A DNA stretch of 19,302 nucleotides. Source: Clostridiales bacterium (GTDB taxonomy: Bacteria > Bacillota > Clostridia > Christensenellales > Aristaeellaceae). A model generated the notes under the pieces. The model made no database searches and was not told the DNA's origin. It saw only the letters and a program-made list of their open reading frames with translations. The position numbers and the translations under genes were made by a program. Position 1 is the stretch's first letter. Every line of letters starts with the position of its first letter. The stretch covers positions 1 to 19,302 of the forward strand of contig SFET01000043.1 in the NCBI GenBank assembly GCA_004557125.1. Reading direction: 5' to 3'. Shown here piece by piece: positions 7,456 through 14,136 of the stretch.

Positions 7456-7665
7456 ATGAGGTATCCTTCGACAAGCTCCGGCACGAGCACGCCGCCTTCC
7501 TCCATGACCTATCGCGTGGAGGACATTGCGCGGATTCTGGATATTGGCCGCTCGTCCGCCTACAATCTCGTCCGCCAGGGGCATTTCAAAACGGTCAGAA
7601 TCGGCTCGGCAATTCGCATTTCACGGAAGTCCTTCGATGAGTGGTTGGAATCACAGAACATGTGA
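7456..7665 (+). CDS. xis: Excisionase-family DNA-binding protein
   Basis: The gene starts at ATG 7456, 5 bases after AAAGGAGG, and encodes 69 residues. A short Ser/Thr/Pro-rich head is followed by a MerR-like winged helix-turn-helix typical of excisionases: YRVEDIARILDIGRSSAYNL, VRQGHFKTVRIGSAIRI and SRKSFDEWLE, with the usual arginine-rich recognition part. The stop lies 19 bases before int, so the two are almost certainly one transcript. The family bends DNA at the attachment site and steers the integrase toward excision. Confidence 0.85.
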   Translation: MRYPSTSSGTSTPPSSMTYRVEDIARILDIGRSSAYNLVRQGHFKTVRIGSAIRISRKSFDEWLESQNM

Positions 7666-7684
7666 CCACACAGGAGGCTTTGCA

Positions 7685-9079
7685 ATGGCATCTATCGTAA
7701 AACGTGGAAAACGGTACAACGTCGTTTACAACTATACGGACGAACGGGGTGAAACCAAACAGAAGTGGGAATCCTGCAAAACCTATAAGGAGGCGCAGGC
7801 CCGCAAGGTGACCGTCGAATCGGAAATGCTCAAGGGCACGTTCATTGAGCCGCGAAAGCAGACGGTCGAGGAATTCCTGTGGGACTTCGTGAAGCTCTAC
7901 GGAGAAAAGAAGTGGGGCGTGTCCATGTACAACGCCAGCTGCGCGCTGATCGTCAACTACATCATTCCCCTGATCGGGCAGAAGCAGATGCAGGAGATCA
8001 ACCCGCGCGCGGTGGACGAGTTCATTCAGAGGCTGCGCACCACGCCGTCCGTGACCACCCGGACGCACAAGGCGACCAGCAAGTACCTGACCGACAGCAA
8101 CATCGAGAAGATTTTCAAGCTGATGCGCTGCGCGTTCAAGCAGGCGGTGCGCTGGGAGATCATCGGGAGAAATCCCTTCGATAACGCGATCCTGCCCCGG
8201 ACACATTACAAGAAGCGGGAAATCTGGAACGCAGACACCATTCGTCAGGCGCTGGACGCCTGTACGGAGAGCAAGCTGTACATCGCCATGAACCTGTCGT
8301 TTGCCTGCTCCCTCCGTCTCGGAGAAATCCTCGGCCTGACCTGGGATAACGTCCACATCAGCGACGCCGACATTGCCGCCGACGATGCGTGGATCTACAT
8401 CGACAAGGAGCTGACCCGCGCGACGCAGCGCGCCATCGACATGCTCGGTGAAAAGGATGTCTTCTATATCTTTGAGCCGGTCATGAAAAATACGGCGACG
8501 CGCCTGATTCTCAAGCGTCCCAAGACGGAGAGCAGCGTTCGCAAGGTTTGGCTGCCCAAGACGGTTGCCTACATCCTGCGGGAATGGCAGAAGGCGCAGA
8601 CGGAGATGAAGGAGTTCCTCGGCAGCGAATACGAGGATTTCAACCTGGTCATCTCCTACAGGAACGGGCGTCCCTGTGATGCCCGGATGATTGAAAAGGC
8701 GTTCAGCGACCTGAAGAGAGAAGCGGGGCTGCCCAACGTGGTCTTCCACTCGCTGCGCCACTCCAGCACCACCTACAAGCTGAAGCTGAATCACGGCGAT
8801 CTGAAGGCCACGCAGGGCGATACGGGCCACGCGGAGACGGACATGATCACGAAAATCTACGCGCATATTCTCGATGAAGACCGCAAGATCAATGCGCAGA
8901 AATTTGAGGCCTCGTTCTATGCCAATCCGGATTTGCGCTCGGTCAGGGCACCGCAGGAGCAGAAAAATTTTTCACAGCCCCAGCCGGCGCAGGACGTCAG
9001 CGACTTTGCCACCCTGCTGCTTCAGCTCCAGAAAAAGCCGGAGCTCGTCAGCTCCCTGGCGGCGCTGATTCGCGGCTAG
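7685..9079 (+). CDS. int: Tyrosine site-specific integrase
   Basis: The product has 464 residues, with ATG 7685 after AGGAGG (7672-7677). The N-terminal ~55 residues form an arm-binding-type domain (MASIVKRGKRYNVVYNYTDE), residues ~58-170 the core-binding domain, and ~178-400 the catalytic domain. All expected catalytic residues are visible: Arg211 (SLRLGEILGL), Lys280 (RPKTESSVRKV), His355 and Arg358 (HSLRHSS), His382 (TGHAE) and the nucleophile Tyr392 (IYAHI). An extra ~60-residue tail follows. The gene looks intact. It lies next to a tRNA-Arg with a duplicated anticodon-region word, its likely attachment site, and three TTAGCAG repeats just after the stop may be its arm sites. Confidence 0.95.
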   Translation: MASIVKRGKRYNVVYNYTDERGETKQKWESCKTYKEAQARKVTVESEMLKGTFIEPRKQTVEEFLWDFVKLYGEKKWGVSMYNASCALIVNYIIPLIGQKQMQEINPRAVDEFIQRLRTTPSVTTRTHKATSKYLTDSNIEKIFKLMRCAFKQAVRWEIIGRNPFDNAILPRTHYKKREIWNADTIRQALDACTESKLYIAMNLSFACSLRLGEILGLTWDNVHISDADIAADDAWIYIDKELTRATQRAIDMLGEKDVFYIFEPVMKNTATRLILKRPKTESSVRKVWLPKTVAYILREWQKAQTEMKEFLGSEYEDFNLVISYRNGRPCDARMIEKAFSDLKREAGLPNVVFHSLRHSSTTYKLKLNHGDLKATQGDTGHAETDMITKIYAHILDEDRKINAQKFEASFYANPDLRSVRAPQEQKNFSQPQPAQDVSDFATLLLQLQKKPELVSSLAALIRG

Positions 9080-9088
9080 ACGTGGCGA

Positions 9089-9152
9089 TTAGCAGTTTTC
9101 TTAGCAGATGGCCTTCGGCCCCTGCAAACGGTTCGTTTCCATTTAGCAGATG
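9089..9152. repeat. Three TTAGCAG direct repeats, likely integrase arm-type sites
   Basis: TTAGCAG occurs at 9089-9095, 9101-9107 and 9143-9149, and the last two extend to TTAGCAGATG. All lie between the int stop and the tRNA, on the arm side of the presumed attachment core. Short direct repeats in this position are typical arm-type sites for integrases with an N-terminal arm-binding domain. The assignment is an inference. Confidence 0.5.
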
Positions 9153-9205
9153 ATCCGGCAAGGCGCTGCGCCGGAAGAAGGGAGGAATGCGATCAAAAGC
9201 GCAAC

Positions 9206-9244
9206 AAAAAAAACACCGCAAACCCTTGAGTTTACGATGTTTTT
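9206..9244 (-). terminator. Intrinsic terminator of tRNA-Arg
   Basis: Read on the minus strand, arms 9230-9244 and 9209-9223 form a 15-bp stem with two G-U pairs and a 6-nt loop, followed by eight T (9206-9213). It begins right at the CCA end of the tRNA. Confidence 0.85.
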
Positions 9245-9320
9245 GGCGCATCCGGCGGGATTTGAACCCACGGCCCCTCGCTTAGGAGGCGAGTGCTCTA
9301 TCCAGCTGAGCTACGGATGC
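9244..9320 (-). tRNA. tRNA-Arg (anticodon CCU)
   Basis: On the minus strand the gene reads GCATCCG (acceptor), a D-arm, the anticodon stem CTCGC with loop CTCCTAA (anticodon CCT) closed by GCGAG, a T-arm with GGTTCAAATCC, CGGATGC, discriminator G and an encoded CCA. All stems pair. No promoter lies directly upstream; the nearest is the consensus one at 9442-9470, in front of the broken tRNA copy. It reads rare AGG codons and is the apparent integration locus. Confidence 0.95.
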
Positions 9321-9373
9321 ATACACGTTTTAACCCTCGTCAGGGCCTGCGAACTCCTTGCGCTTAGGAGGCG
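9279..9373. repeat. Duplicated 13-bp anticodon-region word, candidate attachment core
   Basis: CGCTTAGGAGGCG occurs at 9279-9291 in the intact tRNA and at 9361-9373 in the broken copy, 82 bp apart in the same orientation. It spans the anticodon loop, a preferred crossover site of tyrosine integrases. In the broken copy, sequence to the left of it no longer fits a tRNA, as expected for a host-element junction. Confidence 0.55.
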
Positions 9374-9402
9374 GTCGCTCTATCCTGCTGAGCTACGGAT
9401 GC
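9361..9402 (-). pseudogene. 5' half of a second tRNA-Arg(CCU), interrupted after the anticodon
   Basis: On the minus strand the copy starts GCATCCGTAGCTCAGCAGG, with a normal acceptor 5' strand, D-arm and anticodon loop CTCCTAA. After GCG the match stops: the 3' anticodon stem no longer pairs fully (expected GCGGT, found GCGCA), no proper T-arm is formed, and no CGGATGC acceptor partner appears before the next tRNA begins. The consensus promoter sits 33 bp upstream of this copy, so this is likely the original host gene, broken by integration. Confidence 0.75.
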
Positions 9403-9409
9403 AGTTACT

Positions 9410-9461
9410 GTCCCGGTTTCGCTTGAAACCGCTAATACGGTATTATAGGCGAAACCGGGAC
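9410..9461. repeat. Perfect 13-bp inverted repeat around the tRNA start region
   Basis: GTCCCGGTTTCGC (9410-9422) and its exact reverse complement (9449-9461) enclose 26 bases that hold the -10 box of the tRNA promoter and TAATAC-G-GTATTA. On the minus strand it lies after pfkA, so it could help end pfkA transcripts. It also overlaps the promoter spacer and first transcribed bases of the tRNA. Confidence 0.7.
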
Positions 9462-9470
9462 AAAAGTCAA
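9442..9470 (-). promoter_or_regulatory. Consensus promoter of the tRNA-Arg locus
   Basis: On the minus strand, TTGACT (9465-9470) and a perfect TATAAT (9442-9447) are 17 bp apart. The start site is expected near 9435, about 33 bases before the broken tRNA copy, with the intact tRNA in line behind it. Confidence 0.85.
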
Positions 9471-9501
9471 TCCGGTTTGACAAACTCGGGAAAAACGGCG
9501 G

Positions 9502-10587
9502 TTACTTCTGCTTGTCACCCAGGGAGATGCCCATAGCGCGGGCGGCGCGGATCTCGTGGCCGTCGCGCGGGACAAACTTGGTCTTGCCGGCGACGGTAGA
9601 GAGCGGGTTATGCGTGACGACGTTGTTCGTCATGCCGACCGCCTGGCCGTACTGCTCGCCCGCGATGAGCTGCGCGGCGTGCACGCCGAAGTTGGTGGAG
9701 AGCATGCGGTCGTAGGCGCTCGGGGAGCCACCGCGCTGCATGTGGCCCGGGATGACGGCGCGCGCCTCGATCTCCGGCATCTTCTCCTGGATGACCTTCG
9801 CCAGATGGTTGGCGATGCCGGAGAAGCCGATCTCCTGACGGTACGCCGCGCGCTCCTTCTTCTTCATCTTGGCCTCGTCCACGGACATCGCACCCTCGGC
9901 GACGGCGATGATGGAGAAGGTCTTGCCGTGCTCGGCGCGGTCGCGCAGCGCGTCACAGACGACGTCCAGATCGTACGGGATCTCCGGCAGGAGGATGATG
10001 TCCGCGCCGCCGGCCACGCCGGAGTAGAGCGTCAGCCAGCCGGCCTTGTTGCCCATGATCTCGATGACCATGACGCGGCCGTGGCTGGCGGCGGTGGTGT
10101 GCACGCGGTCGATGACGTCAGTGGCGATGTCCACGGCGGAGTGGAAGCCGAAGGTGACGTCCGTGCCCCAGATGTCGTTGTCAATCGTCTTGGGCAGGCC
10201 GATGATGTTGAGCCCCTCCTCGGAGAGCAGGTTGGCCGTCTTGTGCGTGCCGTTGCCGCCCAGGCAGACCAGGCAGTCCAGCTTCATCTTCTTGTAGTTC
10301 TGCTTCATCGCCTTGACCTTGTCGACCTGGTCGTCCTCGATGACGCGCATCATGCTGAACGGCGTGCGGCGGGTGCCCAGGATGGTGCCGCCCAGGGTCA
10401 GGATGCCGGAGAAGTCGCTCTGCTTCATCTCGCGGTAATTGCCTTCGATCAGACCGGCATAGCCGTCCTGGATGCCGACAATCTCCGTATCAAAGAGCGA
10501 GTAGCTGGCGCGCGCAACGCCGCGGATGCAGGCGTTCAGACCGGGGCAGTCGCCGCCGGCGGTGAGGATACCGATGCGTCTTTTCAT
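9502..10587 (-). CDS. pfkA: 6-phosphofructokinase
   Basis: This 361-residue protein phosphorylates fructose 6-phosphate at C1 in glycolysis. ATG at 10587 follows AGGAGG. Visible motifs: TAGGDCPGLNA (9-19, nucleotide loop), LGGNGTHKTA (109-118), PKTIDNDIWGTD (132-143) with catalytic Asp136, and MGNKAGWL. It is longer than E. coli PfkA and fits the clostridial/actinobacterial group. Gly113 (E. coli 104 position) favours ATP, since pyrophosphate enzymes have Asp there, while Lys133 (E. coli 124 position) is the residue of pyrophosphate-type enzymes. Asn112 replaces the usual Asp. The phosphoryl donor is therefore open, with ATP favoured. It has its own promoter and is divergent from the uronate operon. 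Confidence 0.93.
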   Translation of the reverse strand: MKRRIGILTAGGDCPGLNACIRGVARASYSLFDTEIVGIQDGYAGLIEGNYREMKQSDFSGILTLGGTILGTRRTPFSMMRVIEDDQVDKVKAMKQNYKKMKLDCLVCLGGNGTHKTANLLSEEGLNIIGLPKTIDNDIWGTDVTFGFHSAVDIATDVIDRVHTTAASHGRVMVIEIMGNKAGWLTLYSGVAGGADIILLPEIPYDLDVVCDALRDRAEHGKTFSIIAVAEGAMSVDEAKMKKKERAAYRQEIGFSGIANHLAKVIQEKMPEIEARAVIPGHMQRGGSPSAYDRMLSTNFGVHAAQLIAGEQYGQAVGMTNNVVTHNPLSTVAGKTKFVPRDGHEIRAARAMGISLGDKQK

Positions 10588-10653
10588 GATATGCAGCCTC
10601 CTGACGATGTGGATTGCCCGTAAAGCGGGGGACGTCTTGTAAATACTGATTGT

Positions 10654-10682
10654 ATTTTACCACCAAAGCGCTGCGGATACAA
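10654..10682 (-). promoter_or_regulatory. Promoter of pfkA
   Basis: On the minus strand, TTGTAT (10677-10682) and TAAAAT (10654-10659) are 17 bp apart, about 65 bases before the pfkA start. This, the uxaB promoter and a cre-like site account for the 341-base gap between the two genes. Confidence 0.6.
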
Positions 10683-10708
10683 GCGCCGCACGGTGATTTT
10701 CATGGTAC

Positions 10709-10720
10709 TTGAGCGCTTAA
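10709..10720. promoter_or_regulatory. Possible catabolite-control (cre-like) site
   Basis: TTGAGCGCTTAA is a near-palindrome around GCGC and loosely fits the CcpA cre pattern. It lies between the pfkA -35 and the uxaB -35. The match is partial, so this is tentative. Confidence 0.25.
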
Positions 10721-10779
10721 CGGTGATCGGATGACTTGTTCATCCCGTACAAATTTACGCGTCCGCTTTTGCCGGAATC

Positions 10780-10808
10780 TTGACGGATAACAAACGCGGT
10801 GCTATACT
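10780..10808 (+). promoter_or_regulatory. Promoter of the uronate operon
   Basis: TTGACG (10780-10785) and TATACT (10803-10808) are 17 bp apart, with a start near 10815 and a leader of about 115 bases before uxaB. The leader shows no riboswitch fold I can recognise. Confidence 0.8.
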
Positions 10809-10823
10809 GTTTATCGTAAACAG
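10807..10823. promoter_or_regulatory. Operator-like palindrome over the uxaB start site
   Basis: CTGTTTA-TCG-TAAACAG is a perfect 7-bp inverted repeat with a 3-bp centre. It overlaps the end of the -10 box and the expected start site, an ideal position for a repressor responding to a uronate or KDG. The regulator gene is not in the window. Confidence 0.6.
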
Positions 10824-10928
10824 GATAAAGATGGATGCGGCTGTCCATGCGCCTGCGGGCGGGAAAGCAGCAGGCGGGTCCGGCGTGTCCAGCGTGGTCC
10901 GATTGAGATTGACCGGGAGGTTAGGGAC

Positions 10929-12416
10929 ATGATTCAGCTGAATGCTACGACACTCTCTTCCATTGATATGGCGCGCGGCGTCGCGCCCAAGACCGAGCGC
11001 GTGATTCAGTTTGGCGAGGGCGGCTTCCTGCGTGCCTTCTGCGACTGGATGATCGACAAGGCCAACGAGGCGGCCGGCATGGACGCGGGCGTGGTCGTCG
11101 TGCAGCCCATCGAGCGCGGCATGATCGGCATGCTCAACGCGCAGGACGGCCTGTATACCCAGATCCTGCGCGGTCAGGTTGACGGCAAGCCCATGAAGGA
11201 CACCCGCATCATCCAGTGCGTGAAGCGCGGCATCTCCCCGTACGAGGACTTCGAGGGCTACCTCGCGCTGGCGCACAACAAGGACATGCGTTTCATCATC
11301 TCCAACACCACCGAGGCCGGCATCGTCTACACTGGCAAGGACAGCTTTGACGACAAGCCCCAGGCCTCCTTCCCCGGCAAGCTGACCCGCCTGCTGTATG
11401 AGCGCTTCACCGCGTTCGGCGGCGCGAAGGGCACCGGCTTCATCCTGCTGCCGTGCGAGCTGATCGACTACAACGGCCGCAACCTCAAGGAGTGCTGCCT
11501 CAAGACCGCCGACCAGTGGAACCTCGGCGATGCGTTCAAGACCTGGCTTGTGGAGGAGAACGTCTTCTGCTCCACGCTGGTGGACCGCATCGTGACCGGC
11601 TATCCGCGCGGCGAGGCCGAGCAGATCTGGGCGGAAATCGGCTACCAGGACAACATGCTCAACACCGCCGAGCCGTTCGGCCTGTGGGTCATCGAGGGCC
11701 CGGCCTGGATCGAGGATGAGCTGCCCTTCAAGAAGGCCGGCTGCAACGTCGTCTTCACCCAGGACGTCTCCCCGTACAAGCTGCGCAAGGTCCGCATGCT
11801 CAACGGCGCGCACACCTCCATGGTGCTGGGCGCGTACCTGGCCGGCCACGAGATCGTGGGCGACTGCATGGCCGACGAGACGATGCGCTCCTACATGAGC
11901 CAGGCGCTCTTCAACGAGATCATGCCGACGCTCGACCTGCCCAAGGCTGATCTGGAGGCCTTCGCTTCCGCGATCTTCGAGCGCTTCTCCAACCCGTTCA
12001 ACCGCCATCTGCTGCTCTCCATCGCGCTGAACAGCCAGAGCAAGTTCCGCGCCCGCGTGCTGCCGACCATCAAGGAGTATGTGAAGCGCAAGGGCGAGCT
12101 GCCCAAGATCCTCACCTTCTCCATGGCCGCGTTCATCGCGTTCTACTGCGGCAAGAAGAAGGAGGACGGCTCCTTCGTGGGCGTGCGCGCCGCGGGCAAC
12201 GAGTACCCGATCGCGGACGACCAGTTTGTGCTCGACTTCTTTGCCGGCATGCAGGGCAAGACCGCCGCGGAGATCGCGCATGCGGTGCTGACCAACGAGG
12301 CCTTCTGGGGCAGCGACCTGACGGCCGAGCTGCCGGGCTTCGAGGCCTCCGTGGCCGCGAGCCTCGCGGACATCCAGGCCGATGCGAAGGCCGCGATTGC
12401 GAAAGTTGTGGGCTGA
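10929..12416 (+). CDS. uxaB: Tagaturonate reductase (altronate oxidoreductase)
   Basis: This 495-residue enzyme reduces D-tagaturonate to D-altronate with NADH, the second step of galacturonate breakdown. ATG 10929 follows GGGAGG. It belongs to the mannitol dehydrogenase family: the N-terminal dinucleotide motif is VIQFGEGGFLRAF (25-37), and the catalytic set is in KVRMLNGAH, with Lys287, Asn292 and His295 at the spacing known in that family. The length is close to E. coli UxaB. It is first in the operon; the uxaA ATG comes 3 bases after its stop, so the two are probably coupled. Confidence 0.93.
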   Translation: MIQLNATTLSSIDMARGVAPKTERVIQFGEGGFLRAFCDWMIDKANEAAGMDAGVVVVQPIERGMIGMLNAQDGLYTQILRGQVDGKPMKDTRIIQCVKRGISPYEDFEGYLALAHNKDMRFIISNTTEAGIVYTGKDSFDDKPQASFPGKLTRLLYERFTAFGGAKGTGFILLPCELIDYNGRNLKECCLKTADQWNLGDAFKTWLVEENVFCSTLVDRIVTGYPRGEAEQIWAEIGYQDNMLNTAEPFGLWVIEGPAWIEDELPFKKAGCNVVFTQDVSPYKLRKVRMLNGAHTSMVLGAYLAGHEIVGDCMADETMRSYMSQALFNEIMPTLDLPKADLEAFASAIFERFSNPFNRHLLLSIALNSQSKFRARVLPTIKEYVKRKGELPKILTFSMAAFIAFYCGKKKEDGSFVGVRAAGNEYPIADDQFVLDFFAGMQGKTAAEIAHAVLTNEAFWGSDLTAELPGFEASVAASLADIQADAKAAIAKVVG

Positions 12417-12419
12417 GCG

Positions 12420-13889
12420 ATGAGCAAGATCATGAAAATCACCGAGCGCGACAATGTCGCCGTCGCGCTCGAGCCCCTGAAGGCGGGCGAAACCTACCTG
12501 GGCGTGACGCTGACCGAGGACGTGCCCGCGGGCCACAAGTTTGCCCTGCGGGACATCGCCGAGGGTGAGAACGTCGTCAAGTACGCGTTCCCGATCGGCC
12601 ATGCGACCAGGCCCATTCCGGCGGGCAGCTGGGTGCACACGCACAACGTGAAGACCAACCTGTCCGGCCTGCTCGAGTACACCTACAATCCGCATCCCTG
12701 CGCCATGCCGAGGGACCGCGAGGCCACGTTTGAGGGCTATGTCCGCGAGGACGGCCGCGTCGGCATCCGCAACGAGGTGTGGATCGTGAACACCGTCGGC
12801 TGCGTGAACGGCACGAGCAAGGCGCTCGAGAAGCTCGCGCAGGAGGCCTACGGCGACCGCGTGGACGGCGTGCACTGCTTCGTGCATCCCTACGGCTGCA
12901 GCCAGCTGGGCGAGGACCACAAGAATACGCAGAAGCTGCTGGCTGCCATGGTGCGCCACCCCAACGCCGGCGCGGTGCTGGTGCTCTCGCTGGGCTGCGA
13001 GAACAACAATGTCAACGAATTCAAGAAGGTGCTGGGGGACTACAACCCCGAGCGCGTCAAGTTCCTGATCACCCAGGAGCATGAGGACGAGATTGAGGAA
13101 GGCATGAAGCTCCTGGACGAGCTGACCGCCTACGCCGCCAAGGCCAGGCGCACGACCGTGCCCGCCAGCGAGCTGGTCATCGGCCTCAAGTGCGGCGGCA
13201 GCGACGGCCTGTCCGGCATCACGGCGAACCCGCTGCTGGGCGCGACGAGCGACCTGCTGGCCCGTCACGGCGGCACCACGCTGCTGACCGAGGTGCCGGA
13301 GATGTTCGGCGCGGAGACCATCCTCATGGACCGCTGCAAGGACGAGGCGACCTTTGAGAAGGCCGTGGCGCTGATCAACGACTTCAAGTCCTACTTCATG
13401 CGCTACAATCAGGCGGTCTACGAGAACCCGTCCCCGGGCAACAAGGCCGGCGGCATCACCACGCTGGAGGACAAGTCCCTGGGCTGCACGCAGAAGGGCG
13501 GCACGGCGGAGGTCCGCGGCGTGCTGAAGTACTGCGAGCCGGTCACCGAAAAGGGCCTCAACCTCGTGCAGGGCCCGGGCAACGACATCTGCGCGATCAC
13601 CGCGCTGATGGGTTCCGGCGCGCAGATGGTGCTCTTCACCACCGGCCGCGGCACGCCCGTGGGCGCGCCCATCCCGACGGTGAAGGTGGCGACCAACACG
13701 CCGCTGGCGCAGAAGAAGCATAACTGGATCGACTTCAACGCCGGCGTTCTGGCGCAGGGCGCGGATATGGGCGAGACCGTCGAGGAGTTCTTTAAGAAGA
13801 TCCTCGCCGTCGCCTCCGGCGAGCAGACCCAGAGCGAAAAGCACGGCTACCGCGAGATCGCGATCTTCAAGGACGGCGTGACGCTGTAA
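12420..13889 (+). CDS. uxaA: Altronate dehydratase
   Basis: This 489-residue enzyme removes water from D-altronate to give 2-keto-3-deoxygluconate. It is full length for UxaA. The N-terminal SAF domain (~1-90) carries GSWVHTHNVKTNL with His73 and His75. The UxaA/GarD catalytic domain follows, with TVGCVN (Cys128), HPYGCSQLG, SLGCENNN and KCGGSDGLSG; family members need iron. I keep the first ATG (12420), which lies 3 bases after the uxaB stop; no separate AGGAGG is present, so translation is likely coupled. ATG 12432 is an alternative start. Next gene uxaC is separated by 247 bases of structured DNA. Confidence 0.93.
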   Translation: MSKIMKITERDNVAVALEPLKAGETYLGVTLTEDVPAGHKFALRDIAEGENVVKYAFPIGHATRPIPAGSWVHTHNVKTNLSGLLEYTYNPHPCAMPRDREATFEGYVREDGRVGIRNEVWIVNTVGCVNGTSKALEKLAQEAYGDRVDGVHCFVHPYGCSQLGEDHKNTQKLLAAMVRHPNAGAVLVLSLGCENNNVNEFKKVLGDYNPERVKFLITQEHEDEIEEGMKLLDELTAYAAKARRTTVPASELVIGLKCGGSDGLSGITANPLLGATSDLLARHGGTTLLTEVPEMFGAETILMDRCKDEATFEKAVALINDFKSYFMRYNQAVYENPSPGNKAGGITTLEDKSLGCTQKGGTAEVRGVLKYCEPVTEKGLNLVQGPGNDICAITALMGSGAQMVLFTTGRGTPVGAPIPTVKVATNTPLAQKKHNWIDFNAGVLAQGADMGETVEEFFKKILAVASGEQTQSEKHGYREIAIFKDGVTL

Positions 13890-13933
13890 GCCGGCTTCGG
13901 ATGCTTTCTTAAGCGCGAAGCGAAGAAGGGAGT

Positions 13934-14075
13934 CTGAGGGACCGGAGCCTGCCGCCCGCTGTGCGGGAAAGAGGCAGGCGGAGCGTCGGGAATCGCAAGG
14001 AGCGGCAGCATGCCGCGACTATGCGAGTTCCCCGGATTGAAATCCCTCAGGCGGGGTTTGGGGCGGCAGCCCCAA
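13934..14075 (+). ncRNA. Multi-stem structured region between uxaA and uxaC (candidate RNA or repeat element)
   Basis: CTGAGGGA (13934-13941) is complementary to TCCCTCAG (14043-14050) and encloses two long hairpins. Hairpin A pairs GCCTGCC (13947-13953) with GGCAGGC (13973-13979) and has an inner CCCGC-TGT-GCGGG. Hairpin B pairs 13988-13997 with 14022-14032 (10 bp, one bulged G) and has an inner GCGGCA-GCA-TGCCGC. A further hairpin, TTGGGGC-GGCA-GCCCCAA (14058-14075), follows. This forms a three-way junction on paper. It has no T-run and no reading frame of note. It could be an mRNA processing or regulatory element, or a copy of a dispersed palindromic repeat. Confidence 0.45.
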
Positions 14076-14136
14076 CGTCTCCATACGGCTTCTCAACCAT
14101 TCCGATATAAGCTTGAACTGAAGGAGGACGATTCCC

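Larger units (their letters stand above)
5810..9373. mobile_element. Integrase end of an integrative element, left end not found
   Basis: A cut-short winged-helix gene, a sigma-like gene, a structured non-coding stretch, xis and int lie in one direction and end at a tRNA-Arg locus, as at the integrase end of an integrative conjugative or mobilisable element. No relaxase, coupling protein or transfer gene is in the window. The right limit is set by the shared 13-bp word CGCTTAGGAGGCG at 9361-9373. No third copy of that word or tRNA 3' remnant was seen to the left, so the other end is outside the window or lost, and the left coordinate given is only the first gene of mobile type. The efflux module could be cargo or host DNA. 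Confidence 0.6.

Noticed and set aside
7595..8866. A 423-codon minus-strand frame opposite int
   Set aside because: The integrase has all catalytic residues on the plus strand; the opposite frame is a bias product.
9089..9152. A CRISPR array, suggested by the TTAGCAG repeats
   Set aside because: Three 7-bp words with uneven spacing do not make repeat-spacer units.
9556..10623. A 355-codon plus-strand frame opposite pfkA
   Set aside because: Antisense to a well-conserved glycolytic gene; composition is that of a mirror frame.
10755..13844. A 1029-codon open frame on the minus strand across uxaB and uxaA
   Set aside because: It runs antisense to two clear enzymes and is rich in Ala, Leu, Val, His, Gly and Asp. 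It is a shadow of strong G/C third-position bias, with no ribosome site or family resemblance.
14058..14075. A terminator after uxaA
   Set aside because: The stem is good, but no T-run follows and uxaC continues the same pathway downstream, so an operon-internal structure is more likely.
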